A DNA stretch of 64,000 nt. It comes from an uncultured Fulvivirga sp. GTDB lineage: Bacteria > Bacteroidota > Bacteroidia > Cytophagales > Cyclobacteriaceae. A program made the translations under genes and the position numbers. Positions 24,622 to 34,740 of this stretch are shown one piece after another (positions within the stretch are counted from its first letter, which is position 1; each line of letters begins with the position of its first letter). A model generated the notes under the pieces. It was not told the origin of the DNA and did not search any database. It saw only the letters and a list, made by a program, of their open reading frames with translations. Where the stretch lies: the NCBI GenBank assembly GCA_947500555.1, contig CANMSE010000005.1, forward strand, positions 62,001 to 126,000, read 5' to 3'.

Positions 24622-26292
24622 ATGAGTGATTTTACTTGGGTGAAGAACTATCCAAAAGGTATTCCAGCAACTATAGAAGACTTGAAGCATGACTCATTAA
24701 TTGAAATGTTCGAGGAGTGCTTTCAAAAGTATGGTGATCAGGTTGCTTTTGAGAATATGGGTAAGACGCTCACCTATACCCAGGTTGACGAACTGTCTTC
24801 CAATTTTGCAGCATATCTTCAATCCGGCTGCGGATTAAAGAAAGGAGATACCCTGGCTATTCAAATGCCAAATTGTTTGCAATACCCTGTAGTGCTTATT
24901 GGAGGTTTGAAAGCAGGTCTCAAAATTGTGAATACCAATCCCCTCTACATGCCTCGAGAGATGGAGCATCAGTTTAAGGATGCAGAAGTAAAGGCAATAG
25001 TTATCATAACCAACTTTGCCTGTAACCTGGAAAAGATTATTGCTAATACTGGAATTGAGCATGTCATTACCACCAGTCTGGGTGACATGCTTGGTGGATT
25101 AAAAGGCAGCATAGTTAATTTTGTAGTGAAGTATGTGAAGAAGATGGTGCCTAAATATGATCTTCCACAGGCAGTTTCATTCAAGTCAGCACTTGAGATA
25201 GGTGGTAAGTCGTCATTTAATAAACCTGTACTATCAAAAGAGGATTGTGCGTTTCTTCAATATACCGGTGGCACTACAGGAGTGTCAAAGGGAGCGATGC
25301 TCTCACATGGTAATGTGCTTTCTCATACAGAACAGATCATCTGGTGGTTCAACCCTTTACTTGAGGTTGGTAAGACAGAAACAATGATTACAGCTATTCC
25401 GCTCTACCACATTTTTGCCTTAACAGTTAACGGTATATTTATGCTGAAGATTGGTGCCAAGAATATTCTAATTACTAACCCAAGGGATATGAAGGCTTTT
25501 CTTGGAGAACTTAAGAAGCAGACCTTTACACTGATAACCGGGGTCAATACTTTATTTAATGGCATGCTGAACCAGCCTGATTTTAAGGATATTGATTTTA
25601 GTAGCATGAAGGGAGCCATTGGTGGTGGAATGGCAGTTCAGGATTTTGTAGCCGAAAAATGGCTTAATGTTACAGGTACTCCATTGGTAGAAGGTTATGG
25701 ACTGAGTGAAACTTCACCTGTATTGTCCTGTAATCCTTTAGATGGAACACATAGAAGGGGTAGTATCGGTTTGCCAACACCAAGTACGGAGATGGCAATC
25801 TTTGATGAAGAAGGGAAACAATTGAACCAAGGAGAAGTAGGAGAGATTTGCGCTCGTGGGCCGCAAGTAATGAAAGGTTATTTAAATAAAGATAACTCAG
25901 AAGTATTTTTCGAAGGAGGCTGGTTTAGAACAGGAGATATGGGATTGATGGATGAAGATGGTTTTTTCAAAATAGTCGATCGAAAAAAAGATATGATCAA
26001 TGTCTCCGGTTTCAATGTCTATCCTAATGAAGTTGAAAACGTCATTGCCAACCATGATAAAGTATTGGAGGTAGCTGCCATTGGAATAGCTGATGCCAAA
26101 TCAACCGAAGCTGTAAAGGTTTTTATTGTGAAGAGTGATGAGTCCCTTACCAAAGAAGAGATAGACCTTTACTGTGATGAAAACCTCACTGGTTATAAGC
26201 GTCCAAAGTATATCGAATTTAGAGACGAGTTGCCAAAATCTAATGTCGGCAAAATTATACGAAGAGAGCTTAGAGAACAGGAACCAGCTTAA
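24622..26292 (+). CDS. fadD: Long-chain fatty acid-CoA ligase
   Basis: The product is 556 residues from the ATG at 24622, close to the E. coli FadD length. An upstream in-frame TTG at 24565 overlaps the end of the terminator region and would add a non-conserved 19-residue leader, so I reject it. The protein follows FadD throughout: WVKNYPKGIPATI, MPNCLQYPVVLIGGLKAG, NTNPLYMPREMEHQ. Adenylate-forming motifs are LQYTGGTTGVSKGAMLSHGN, VEGYGLSETSPVLS and WFRTGDMGLMDEDGF, with the catalytic Lys near SNVGKIIRRELRE. It activates fatty acids to acyl-CoA at the inner membrane for beta-oxidation or lipid synthesis. It is followed by a separately promoted glycosyltransferase gene. Confidence 0.95.
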   Translation: MSDFTWVKNYPKGIPATIEDLKHDSLIEMFEECFQKYGDQVAFENMGKTLTYTQVDELSSNFAAYLQSGCGLKKGDTLAIQMPNCLQYPVVLIGGLKAGLKIVNTNPLYMPREMEHQFKDAEVKAIVIITNFACNLEKIIANTGIEHVITTSLGDMLGGLKGSIVNFVVKYVKKMVPKYDLPQAVSFKSALEIGGKSSFNKPVLSKEDCAFLQYTGGTTGVSKGAMLSHGNVLSHTEQIIWWFNPLLEVGKTETMITAIPLYHIFALTVNGIFMLKIGAKNILITNPRDMKAFLGELKKQTFTLITGVNTLFNGMLNQPDFKDIDFSSMKGAIGGGMAVQDFVAEKWLNVTGTPLVEGYGLSETSPVLSCNPLDGTHRRGSIGLPTPSTEMAIFDEEGKQLNQGEVGEICARGPQVMKGYLNKDNSEVFFEGGWFRTGDMGLMDEDGFFKIVDRKKDMINVSGFNVYPNEVENVIANHDKVLEVAAIGIADAKSTEAVKVFIVKSDESLTKEEIDLYCDENLTGYKRPKYIEFRDELPKSNVGKIIRRELREQEPA

Positions 26293-26303
26293 GCTATATT
26301 TAC

Positions 26304-26311
26304 TAGATTTG
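26304..26311 (+). promoter_or_regulatory. TAnnTTTG promoter box before the glycosyltransferase gene
   Basis: TAGATTTG matches the -7 consensus and lies 18 nt before the GTG start at 26330, predicting a very short leader. No -33 element was sought beyond the fadD coding end, where it would have to lie. Confidence 0.45.
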
Positions 26312-26329
26312 CCAAAAATTTAGCCTGAC

Positions 26330-27916
26330 GTGTCAATCATTTCTTCTTTAAAGAACTACTATCAGTCCTATCCTTTAAAAACAATCTTAATGGTGGCCTT
26401 GATTTTAAGGGTATTGGCCGCTTTTTTCTCTGAAGGATACGCCTTTCATGACGATCATTTTTGTGTAACCAGAGTTGCTCAAAATTGGGCAAATGGCTTA
26501 CCTCATTGGTTGGAAACGGGTACCCCACCCAAACACAGTATGTTGTATGCGGGGGTAAATGCTGGAATAGTCTGGTTTGTGGACTTATTCGGAACCCAAG
26601 ACCCTTATGTAAAGACTACGGCTTTAAGGTTGGCTCACGCGGTTTATTCGATGTTGATAGTATTACTGTGCTATCGGATTACGTTGTTATTAAGTGATGA
26701 AAAGAAAGCGCAACTTGTTGGCTGGATAATAGCTCTTTTATGGTTTATGCCATTCATGGGAGTTCGGTTTTTAGTTGAAATGGTTTGTATCCCTCCAGTA
26801 TTAGGAGGTTTTTATCTCCTGATCAAGCAATACACGAATAAAGATTCAGATATATGGGTTTGGTTGATAGCAGGTGCTCTATTTGCCTTGGCGTTTGCTA
26901 TAAGATACCATACCATTTTATTTGCAGGGGGGCTGGGGCTGGTTCTTCTTTATAGAAGACAATGGTTGGGCAGTTTGTTGTTTACACTAGGGTTTCTGGT
27001 CTCGGGCTTTGCGACTATTGGTCTAATTGATCTGATCTTTTTTGATTATCCATTCCATTCTATTGTGGAATACTATGCACATAACAGCGCCAACGCCACA
27101 AAGTATATTTCTGGCTCGCCATTCAAGTTTACATTAACCACATTTGGATTTTTGATACCTCCTGTAAGTATATTCCTAATGGTTGGTTACATACGTTCAT
27201 TCAAAATTGAACCGATGATGTTTGTAGCAGTTCTGGTGTTTTTTGTTTTTCATTCGTCATTTCCAAATCAACAGGAGCGCTTTATACTGCCAATGTTTCC
27301 TTTATTAATTATTCTTGGAGTTTTGGGTTGGAAGAGTCTGTCGAAAGATTCGAGATTTTGGAATAAGTATTCAATGATCAATAATGTCTCCTGGAAATTC
27401 TTTTGGATAATAAATATTATAGGCGTGTTATTTATGTCTTTCACTTTTTCAAAAAAAGACCGAGTTGCTCCTTTGCATTACCTATCCACAAAAGATGATG
27501 TAAGAGCTGTTATCGTTGAAAATGAAAGAAGTGTGAAACAGGTGCCCGTTTTTTATATGGGTGAGAATGCAACAGATTTCAATGAGTGGGGCAAAGGTGT
27601 CATTGGTATTGAAAAGATGATTGAAGAAGGAACTATAGAAGATGACCGTTTCGAAGTAGTATTTTCACTAGGTAAAGAGAAGTCAATTGATGCTTTGAGA
27701 AAAGAGTTTAAGCAGGCATCTAAAATACCTAATTACATTATTTTTCAGGGCACCAATGAGCTTGATAATCGAAAACAGCGCGTGCAAGGTTTGTTCCCAA
27801 ATAAACAGCTCATCTTTGAGGCTGAAATAGATCCGTCTGCATTGGATAAAATATTACACTTTTTTAATCCAAGAGTTCATAGGGATCAAACGGCCACAAT
27901 TTTTAAAATAGATTAA
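26330..27916 (+). CDS. Polytopic membrane glycosyltransferase, GT22/GT39-like
   Basis: The product is 528 residues from a GTG start. About nine to ten hydrophobic helices are visible in the first 370 residues. Loop 1 carries an acidic pair (EGYAFHDDHFCVTRVAQNW), where GT-C enzymes such as ALG9/PIG-B have HPDEHFQ. Later NQQERFILPMFPLLIILGVL resembles the KEERFxLPxxPL stretch of GT22 mannosyltransferases. The C-terminal 150 residues are soluble. Enzymes of this fold move a sugar from a lipid-phosphate donor to an acceptor outside the membrane. The acceptor is unknown. It overlaps the convergent esterase gene by 4 bp. The GT-C fold is likely; the exact family is inferred. Confidence 0.75.
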   Translation: MSIISSLKNYYQSYPLKTILMVALILRVLAAFFSEGYAFHDDHFCVTRVAQNWANGLPHWLETGTPPKHSMLYAGVNAGIVWFVDLFGTQDPYVKTTALRLAHAVYSMLIVLLCYRITLLLSDEKKAQLVGWIIALLWFMPFMGVRFLVEMVCIPPVLGGFYLLIKQYTNKDSDIWVWLIAGALFALAFAIRYHTILFAGGLGLVLLYRRQWLGSLLFTLGFLVSGFATIGLIDLIFFDYPFHSIVEYYAHNSANATKYISGSPFKFTLTTFGFLIPPVSIFLMVGYIRSFKIEPMMFVAVLVFFVFHSSFPNQQERFILPMFPLLIILGVLGWKSLSKDSRFWNKYSMINNVSWKFFWIINIIGVLFMSFTFSKKDRVAPLHYLSTKDDVRAVIVENERSVKQVPVFYMGENATDFNEWGKGVIGIEKMIEEGTIEDDRFEVVFSLGKEKSIDALRKEFKQASKIPNYIIFQGTNELDNRKQRVQGLFPNKQLIFEAEIDPSALDKILHFFNPRVHRDQTATIFKID

Positions 27917-29097
27917 TCCTTAGAAGGTTTAGGGAAAAGAAAGATCAACTGATCATCGATTAGGTTCTGCCAATTTCCCCAACTGTGACCTTCATTCACC
28001 TCTATATATTGAATAGGAATTTCTTTTGACTCATAAAGAGATTTCATCTTTAGTGCATCGGCTTGAGTATCATGCATAAGACCTGTAGTCATAGAAACTT
28101 TAATTGGCTTTGATTTACTGTTTTCCACTAATTCAAATATTTCTTTTCTATACCAATAAGCTGGAGATTGGATCATGAGATTTCCAAAATTTTCGCCAGC
28201 ATTAGCTCCGAAGTAACTGGCATTTAGGCCTCCTAATGAAGTTCCGAGTATTGCTCTCCTGGCTCTGTTTGTAGATGAGTTGTAAGAGGAATCAATAACC
28301 GGCAGTAGTTCCGTATTGACGAACTCAAGAAAATCGCTATTTATAGTTAATTCATCTGCCCTTAGGTTTTTACTTCTGTCATTGGTATTTCTGGGGTCAA
28401 TGAAAATAGCTATTAAAGGTTCAATTTTTTCAGCTTCAATTAGGTTGTCAAGGATTTCTACCATAGAGCCCAGTTGAGGATTTATATACTCATGACCATC
28501 TGTTATATAGATTGTAGGTAATTCATTAAGATTTTCATACCCAAAAGGCCTATATACTATTATTTCAATCTCCCTCGAAAGGTTAATACTTTCAATAATG
28601 AAAGTATCCAAAGTACCTGCTTGAGTAATATTCTTTTTGACCCATTTTGACTGCTCCCAATCAGGCATTCTTATTTCCGAATTTGAAGTACCTGTTCCGG
28701 ATAGAATTGTATTTGGGTTGTTAGGATCGGTACTCCATTTATTGTCTACCACTATTTTATAATCTAATCTGGCATCAACAGGAAAAGTGGTTTGCAACAA
28801 CCAAATATCTGATTGTCCAATCTGCTTACCCTGGTTTATGAAACTTGTATCTCTACTCCAGGCATTAAAATCTCCATTCCAAGAGACTGATTTGGCTGAC
28901 CCTTTAAAAAGAAAAGTCACAGAGCTATTATCTATAACCGGTAGATTACCTTCGAAATATTTACTCCATAATTGATCAACTTTTTTTTGATCATTATCAT
29001 TAGCAGCTTCAATGAGTGCTGCTAAGGGTTTCATCTCATTTTTTTTACAAGCGAAGAGTGTTAATAATAAAACAACGCAAAGTATATTAAGCCGCAT
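27913..29097 (-). CDS. Lipoprotein esterase with N-terminal CBM48-like domain
   Basis: The product is 394 residues with lipoprotein signal MRLNILCVVLLLTLFAC. Residues about 55-145 look like a CBM48/E-set carbohydrate-binding module (SVTFLFKGSAKSVSWNGDFN, then LDYKIVVDNKWSTDPNNPN). The alpha/beta-hydrolase domain follows, of the esterase-D/feruloyl-esterase (CE1) type, with nucleophile elbow ILGTSLGGLNAS and a late His in NEGHSWGNWQ. It is probably periplasmic or surface-exposed and removes ester groups from a carbohydrate. It is the last gene of the GH31-GH13-transporter operon and overlaps the transporter by 11 bp. The combination with CBM48 suits alpha-glucan metabolism, but the ester substrate is not known. 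Confidence 0.85.
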   Translation of the reverse strand: MRLNILCVVLLLTLFACKKNEMKPLAALIEAANDNDQKKVDQLWSKYFEGNLPVIDNSSVTFLFKGSAKSVSWNGDFNAWSRDTSFINQGKQIGQSDIWLLQTTFPVDARLDYKIVVDNKWSTDPNNPNTILSGTGTSNSEIRMPDWEQSKWVKKNITQAGTLDTFIIESINLSREIEIIVYRPFGYENLNELPTIYITDGHEYINPQLGSMVEILDNLIEAEKIEPLIAIFIDPRNTNDRSKNLRADELTINSDFLEFVNTELLPVIDSSYNSSTNRARRAILGTSLGGLNASYFGANAGENFGNLMIQSPAYWYRKEIFELVENSKSKPIKVSMTTGLMHDTQADALKMKSLYESKEIPIQYIEVNEGHSWGNWQNLIDDQLIFLFPKPSKD

Positions 29098-30625
29098 TTT
29101 GCTTGATATCTACTTCATCATGATCTTCTACCAACAGGCATAAAAATCCCGCAAGGATCATTGAACCACCACCGAGCACAAGTGCATAGATGAATTCTCC
29201 ATCAAAAAATCTTGTGATTAAGAACCCCAAAACACTTGCTGCTACTATTTGGGGAATGACGATAAAGAAATTAAAGATTCCCATGTAGTAACCCATTTTT
29301 TGTGCGGGTAATGAGTTAGACAACATGGCATAAGGAATAGATAAAATACTGGCCCAAGCTATACCAACACCTATCATTGAAACAATCAAAAGGCTGGGGT
29401 CTTGAATAAAGTAGAAAGAAATTAGCCCCAGACCACCGCATGTCAAAGCAATAAGATGGGTAACACGCCTGCTGGTTACTTTTGCCAATAAAGGCAGTGC
29501 CAGAGCCGCTAACGCTGCAATACCGTTGTACCCTCCAAATAGCAAGGAGACCCAGTCAGCTCCTTCATTATAGGCCAGGCTGGTTGGATCAGATGAATTA
29601 TAGATATGACTTGTCACTGCAGAAACCGTGTATATCCACATTGCAAATAGAGCAAACCATGAGAAGAATTGAACAAAAGCCAATTGAATCATTGTCTTAG
29701 GCATATTCTGAAAATCTCTGACTATCTGAACAAAACCATTTCTATACTTATTCCTGCTCATAAATAGTGAGGCACTAGAATAACTTAAGCCGAAGACAGC
29801 TATAATACCGCACAATACATAAAGTTGGGGATCAAGACTTTGTGAATAAAACCAAACTGATAGGAGGGCTGCAATTGCGAGAAGAGCTACTCCAATCTTC
29901 ATATAGGTGCTTGGAGCATATTTTATAACCAGTGGTTCCGTACTTTGTTCCTCGTGAACTTCATCTTCTGCTGGTGGGTACTCTTTTGTCGTAAAAACGG
30001 TCCACATTACAGCAACGATAAAAGCAATGCCGCCTACATAATAAGAGTACTTAACGGAGTCAGGGATTTCACCAATAGCGTCTGTAGTGTTACTAACACC
30101 AAACCAATTGGTAAACATCCATGGCAACGCAGAAGCTACTACCGCTCCAATGCCAATGAAGAAACTCTGCATGGCAAAACCTTGCGTTCTTTGATCTGGA
30201 GGAAGCATATCCCCAACAAAAGCCCTGAAGGGTTCCATACTTATGTTTATTGAGGCGTCCATAATCCACAACATACCAATGGCTATCCAAAGGGTAGGAG
30301 AGTTTGGCATAATGAACAATGCAATCGTTGCAAGGATAGCTCCAACTGCAAAGAAGGGACGTCTGCGACCCCATTTTGGATGCCAGGTTCTGTCGCTGTA
30401 ATAACCAATCAATGGCTGAACTAACAGCCCGGTCACTGGAGCTGCCAGCCAATAAAAAGCCAGATTTTTTGTATCCCCACCAAGAGTTTCAAAAATCCTA
30501 CTGGTGTTGGCATTTTGCAAAGCAAAGCCAAATTGGATTCCTAAAAAGCCAAAGCTCATGTTCCATATTTGCCAAAAACTTAACCTGGGCTTTTCTGATT
30601 TTAATGATATATTATCCATAGACAT
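29087..30625 (-). CDS. MFS sugar:cation symporter (SLC45/maltose-type)
   Basis: The product is 512 residues from the ATG at 30625; a TTG six codons earlier is less likely. About twelve hydrophobic helices are present, with the SLC45/GPH-like signature IGYYSDRTWHPKWGRRRPFF after helix 2 and DASINISMEPFRAFVGDMLP near helix 4. Such transporters carry maltose, maltodextrin or sucrose with a proton across the inner membrane. It sits between a GH13 lipoprotein upstream and an esterase downstream (11-bp overlap). It therefore fits as the importer for oligosaccharides released by the surface and periplasmic glycosidases of this operon. Confidence 0.88.
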   Translation of the reverse strand: MSMDNISLKSEKPRLSFWQIWNMSFGFLGIQFGFALQNANTSRIFETLGGDTKNLAFYWLAAPVTGLLVQPLIGYYSDRTWHPKWGRRRPFFAVGAILATIALFIMPNSPTLWIAIGMLWIMDASINISMEPFRAFVGDMLPPDQRTQGFAMQSFFIGIGAVVASALPWMFTNWFGVSNTTDAIGEIPDSVKYSYYVGGIAFIVAVMWTVFTTKEYPPAEDEVHEEQSTEPLVIKYAPSTYMKIGVALLAIAALLSVWFYSQSLDPQLYVLCGIIAVFGLSYSSASLFMSRNKYRNGFVQIVRDFQNMPKTMIQLAFVQFFSWFALFAMWIYTVSAVTSHIYNSSDPTSLAYNEGADWVSLLFGGYNGIAALAALALPLLAKVTSRRVTHLIALTCGGLGLISFYFIQDPSLLIVSMIGVGIAWASILSIPYAMLSNSLPAQKMGYYMGIFNFFIVIPQIVAASVLGFLITRFFDGEFIYALVLGGGSMILAGFLCLLVEDHDEVDIKQNAA

Positions 30626-30676
30626 GAATGAAACTTGAGGCAATTACATATTTGTGATCAACCAATAATTTCATAT

Positions 30677-32041
30677 TTAGTTGGTAAAAACGTAGTATTC
30701 AAATGGTGCCAATGTTATGTCACTGCCTTCAACAAAAGCAACCTCCTTATCAGAAAAGTAATCTTTATAGCTACCTGATAAATCAGTGCTGGCGTAGCGA
30801 ACATTTTGTGCTTCATTAGAAAGATTGATTATGACATAAACTTCGTTGCCTTCAACCGATCTTTTGAAAGAGGTAACATTGGAATTATTATCGGCAATAA
30901 ATTGCGCTGGACCTCCAAACTCCCCATTTGCCAGAGCTTCGTTTTCATGCTTTAAAGAGAGCAATTTGGTGTAAAAACCCTGATGAGGTATTGATTTAAA
31001 ATCAATCGTGTCTTTTTCAAAGAAAAGAAGCCTTTCATCAAGTCCGGCCTCTTGCCCACCGTAGATTAACGGCATTCCTCTTACGGTAAATGCCCAAACA
31101 GCCCAGGCCTTGTGGCCTTCTCCAAATCGTTCAAAAACTGTCCCATTCCAGGAATTTTCGTCATGATTGGTGGTAAACATCATTCGAAAAGGTTCCTTAC
31201 CATATCGTTCGATGTCTCCTGTCATCAAGACTTCCAAAGAATCTACGTCAAAATGACCTTTGGCGGTTTCATTCATCCAATGATGCGGTCCCCATCCATA
31301 AGTCATATGAAAACCGGCATTATGCATTTCGGGCTCGTCCCATTCGGCAAGCATGAATACATTTTTAGTTGCTTGCAATGAATCAATGGCGGCCTTCCAG
31401 AAATCGTTAGGAACTTCTCCGGCTACATCACATCTGAATCCATCAAGGTCGGTCTCAGTCACCCACCATTTCATTTCTTCAATCATTGCCTGGCGCATTT
31501 CTTGATTTTCGTAGTTAAGATCTGCAACATCTGTCCAATCTGTACCGGCTGGCCAGGTCACGTTACCCAACGAATCAGTGTTATGATAACCTTCTATAGT
31601 GGTCCATTCGTGATCAAATCCCGTGTGGTTAGCCACCCAATCAAGAATAACGTACATTCCACGTTCATGAGCTTCTGCTACTAATGCCCTGAAGTCACCC
31701 ACTGTGCCAAAATTTGGATTAACAGCGGTGTAATCCTGAATTGAATAATAACTGCCAAGGGATCCTTTTCTATTCTTTTCGCTAATGGGTTGAACTGGCA
31801 TTATCCATAGAATATCAACTCCCATGGCATGAAGCCGAGACAGATGACTTTGAAATGCCTTAATAGTTCCTTCGGGTGTATACTGCCTGATATTTACCTC
31901 ATAAATGTTGAGGTTCTTTGCTTTCTCAGGAAACAAGATCTCAGCAACCTCGGTTTTCTCAGAAGACTCTTCTGTTTTCTGATTACACGATGCAACTATT
32001 AAGGATAGCAATGTAATTGCTACAAATGCATATTTTTTCAT
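30677..32041 (-). CDS. GH13 alpha-amylase family lipoprotein
   Basis: The product is 454 residues from the ATG at 32041, which gives a proper lipoprotein signal (MKKYAFVAITLLSLIVASC). A GTG eight codons upstream directly follows the GH31 stop and is rejected. GH13 regions are clear: region I YVILDWVANHTGF, region II DGFRCDVAGEVP with the nucleophile Asp, region III MLAEWDEPEMHN with the general acid Glu, and region IV FTTNHDENSWNG with the third acid. It should cleave or transglycosylate alpha-1,4-glucans in the periplasm or on the cell surface. It lies 24 nt after the GH31 gene and 51 nt before the transporter. Confidence 0.93.
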   Translation of the reverse strand: MKKYAFVAITLLSLIVASCNQKTEESSEKTEVAEILFPEKAKNLNIYEVNIRQYTPEGTIKAFQSHLSRLHAMGVDILWIMPVQPISEKNRKGSLGSYYSIQDYTAVNPNFGTVGDFRALVAEAHERGMYVILDWVANHTGFDHEWTTIEGYHNTDSLGNVTWPAGTDWTDVADLNYENQEMRQAMIEEMKWWVTETDLDGFRCDVAGEVPNDFWKAAIDSLQATKNVFMLAEWDEPEMHNAGFHMTYGWGPHHWMNETAKGHFDVDSLEVLMTGDIERYGKEPFRMMFTTNHDENSWNGTVFERFGEGHKAWAVWAFTVRGMPLIYGGQEAGLDERLLFFEKDTIDFKSIPHQGFYTKLLSLKHENEALANGEFGGPAQFIADNNSNVTSFKRSVEGNEVYVIINLSNEAQNVRYASTDLSGSYKDYFSDKEVAFVEGSDITLAPFEYYVFTN

Positions 32042-32065
32042 TTGATTGTATTTATTATTTAGCAC

Positions 32066-34489
32066 CTACCAGGAGAAAGCCAACTCATCATTTGTATAGT
32101 TGGCTTGAATAGATTTTATATTATTAATTTTGAGCCCTGCACCTGTTTCATTACCGAACGGGTCGAAATTGGAAATTGGATCTACAAATCGGTATCCATG
32201 ATTTTCAGCAGACTTTGATTCATTGTTCAATTGAAAAGAGTTTCCTTCAAACCCATGAAGACATAATCTTAGAGTCTTAATTTTTGATGTATACTCACCT
32301 TCTACCTGCCCTAATTTTATACTGTTTGAGGTTGGATCATACGTTATTGTACGTTTATGGTAGCTACCAGCTTCATAATCGAAAGTCTCTCCGTCATCTT
32401 CATAATAGGTGAAAGTATTTTTTTCTAATCCAGCGTAAATATGAACCTCAAGTGTTTCTCCTAAATTCTTAGTGTTTGTATTTGCTTCCGGGCAGATAGG
32501 AATAATCGCAGAGGCCTTTACGTATAGCGGAAGCCGTTCAATTCCACACTCAGCAACTACCTCCTGATTCCCTTGAAATTTGCTATCTGTAAAAAATTCG
32601 TACCATTCCCCTTCTGGTAAGTATACTTTAACCAGGTTTTTATAGCTTTCTACAGGAGCAACTAAAATACTCTGCCCGAACAGGTACTGGTTTTGAAACT
32701 GCTCATTGTAGATAGTGTCATTATGGGTGTAGTCTATGGCTAAACTACGTGCTACTGGTATGGCAGTTTTAGAGGTTTCATAAAACGAGGAATAGAGATA
32801 CGGCATGAGTTTGTATCTCAGCTTAATATAGTTAGTGGATATTTCTTCTACTTCTTCACCATAAGACCAAGGCTCTGAGTCCCTGCTATTTATCATAGAG
32901 TGACCTCTGAAGAAAGGAGAGAAAGCGCCAATTTGTACCCATCTGGCAAATAGTTGTTCGTTTGAATTACCCACAAATCCACCCACATCATAACCTGCAA
33001 AAGCTATTCCAGCAAGTCCCATACTGTTGACTAATCGAACGCCCACCATCATATGCTCATCACTGGCCACATTATCTCCGGTCCAAACAGCGGCATATCG
33101 TTGTATGCCTGCAAAACCAGCCCTGGTAAGGTTAAATGGCCTTTTACCTTTCAAGGCAGCTTTGGTTCCTTCATAGGTAGCACGACTCATCTGAAAACCA
33201 TAAATATTCCTGCCTTTTCTAGCGGTATTCCGATCTCCTTCGAAATCAAACTCAATTAATTCTGGTAGCATCTGCCCCCAGGTGGCAATTTCGTTCATAT
33301 CATTCCAAAAGCCATCAACTCCAATATCAGTGTAAGATTTCATTTGCTCACCCCACCATTGACGTGTCTTTTCCATAGTGAAATCCGGAAAATGACAAAC
33401 CCCAGGCCATACTTCACCACTGTAGTAACTGCCATCAGGGTATTTGACGAATAAGTCTTCCGCTAAAGCACTTTCATAAGCTGAATATCCATCTTCGATT
33501 TTTATACCGGGGTCGCACATAACGACCACATGAAAGCCTAACTCTTTAAGGTGTTTGACTAAAGATTCTGGATCTGGAAACATTTCACCATCCCACGTAA
33601 AAATTTTATATTTCTCCATGTAATGGATATCCAATACAATAACATCCGCAGGAATATCTTTTTCCCTAAAGGTCTCTGCCACTCTTTCCACCTCTTTATC
33701 AGGATAGTAACTATAACGACATTGTTGATAGCCTACACTCCATATAGGAGGTAGGGGGGTGTAACCAGTTAACTGACCATAGTAATTAAGGATCTCACCT
33801 ACAGAATCTCCATAAATAAAGAAGTAACTCATATCTCCGGAGTCCACAGAGAAACTAGAGAAACGATCATTAGACGCTCCAAAATTGAAATGTGATTTAT
33901 AGGAGTTATCCATGTAGATACCATAGGATAGTCCACTATGCACACCGATGTAAAATGGTGTTGAGCAATATAAGGGATCACTTTCCGGACCATAGCCAAA
34001 GTGATCGGTATTCCAGTGTTGGTAACCGGACCCTCGTCTGTCGAGAGGTCCGGTTTTTTCACCTAAACCAATAAAACGTTCTTTATACTGAAGTTTTTTA
34101 TAGGTTGTTATTTGTTCGCCTATAAATGAGGTGCCAAAAGCCGGATCATCTTCATTAATGACCTGGCCTGATTTTGTTTTAAATGTTAGTCGGGTTGGGT
34201 TTTTGGTTATTTCCAGGGTAACTAGCTCAGTGCTTAATTTGATGCAACCGTTTGTATCCTCACTTACAAAAGAATCTTGCTCAGCAGTTTTTATAACGCT
34301 GTAAGGGTTCTCGTCTCTTTCAGGGGACGCACTTATATCTACTTTAATAAGGCCTTTTCCATATACTTCAATAGTTAAAAAAGCGTTATCTAAAGTTGCC
34401 TGAAGCCCTGTTTTTGTTAAGGAATATTCTTTAATATCTCCTAAGGAATTACTCAATTTCCGTTGAGTTGCAATAGTTGTATCTATCAT
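32066..34489 (-). CDS. GH31 alpha-glucosidase
   Basis: The product is 807 residues without an evident signal peptide, so probably cytoplasmic. The catalytic nucleophile is Asp397 in DGFWNDMNEIATWG and the acid/base is Asp472 in WTGDNVASDEHM. Other GH31 marks are IYGDSVGEILNYYGQLTG, PPIWSVGYQQCRYSYY and AFSPFFRGHS. The N-terminal 200 residues form the galactose-mutarotase-like domain, and a beta-sandwich with DUF5110-like features ends the chain. It releases glucose from malto-oligosaccharides. It is the first gene of the leftward operon, and a LacI-type dyad lies 109-120 nt upstream of its ATG. Confidence 0.95.
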   Translation of the reverse strand: MIDTTIATQRKLSNSLGDIKEYSLTKTGLQATLDNAFLTIEVYGKGLIKVDISASPERDENPYSVIKTAEQDSFVSEDTNGCIKLSTELVTLEITKNPTRLTFKTKSGQVINEDDPAFGTSFIGEQITTYKKLQYKERFIGLGEKTGPLDRRGSGYQHWNTDHFGYGPESDPLYCSTPFYIGVHSGLSYGIYMDNSYKSHFNFGASNDRFSSFSVDSGDMSYFFIYGDSVGEILNYYGQLTGYTPLPPIWSVGYQQCRYSYYPDKEVERVAETFREKDIPADVIVLDIHYMEKYKIFTWDGEMFPDPESLVKHLKELGFHVVVMCDPGIKIEDGYSAYESALAEDLFVKYPDGSYYSGEVWPGVCHFPDFTMEKTRQWWGEQMKSYTDIGVDGFWNDMNEIATWGQMLPELIEFDFEGDRNTARKGRNIYGFQMSRATYEGTKAALKGKRPFNLTRAGFAGIQRYAAVWTGDNVASDEHMMVGVRLVNSMGLAGIAFAGYDVGGFVGNSNEQLFARWVQIGAFSPFFRGHSMINSRDSEPWSYGEEVEEISTNYIKLRYKLMPYLYSSFYETSKTAIPVARSLAIDYTHNDTIYNEQFQNQYLFGQSILVAPVESYKNLVKVYLPEGEWYEFFTDSKFQGNQEVVAECGIERLPLYVKASAIIPICPEANTNTKNLGETLEVHIYAGLEKNTFTYYEDDGETFDYEAGSYHKRTITYDPTSNSIKLGQVEGEYTSKIKTLRLCLHGFEGNSFQLNNESKSAENHGYRFVDPISNFDPFGNETGAGLKINNIKSIQANYTNDELAFSW

Positions 34490-34597
34490 TATCAGAAGTC
34501 TGAAAATCCATAAAAGAGTGCATATTTTTCACTCAAACATTTGTCAAAATAGTGATAATATTGCGTAATAAAGCAGCTTATTGCGATAAAAAATACT

Positions 34598-34609
34598 GCA
34601 AACGATTGC
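34598..34609. promoter_or_regulatory. LacI-type operator dyad upstream of GH31
   Basis: GCAAACGATTGC fits the pattern GCAAnCGnTTGC with a central CG, typical of LacI-family operators. The identical 12-mer occurs at 51323-51334 beside the lacI gene. The rest of the 251-bp intergenic stretch (34490-34740) shows no gene and no TAnnTTTG box on the relevant strand. Confidence 0.7.
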
Positions 34610-34740
34610 GTTTTCGATTGAAATAGGAATGAGCATTTTGGTAGTAAAACAAAATGATCACTGCTGGATGAAGGTCATCAAGTTTCCATATAATAAAAAA
34701 CCTTACTACTGAGGTATATCCGTTGCTGCCACAATTGTTC

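Noticed and set aside
30626..30643. TTG start of the sugar transporter
   Set aside because: Two ATG codons follow within eight residues and match the start of related transporters better.
32042..32065. GTG start of the GH13 lipoprotein
   Set aside because: It would place eight polar residues before the lipoprotein signal; the ATG at 32041 gives a standard signal peptide.
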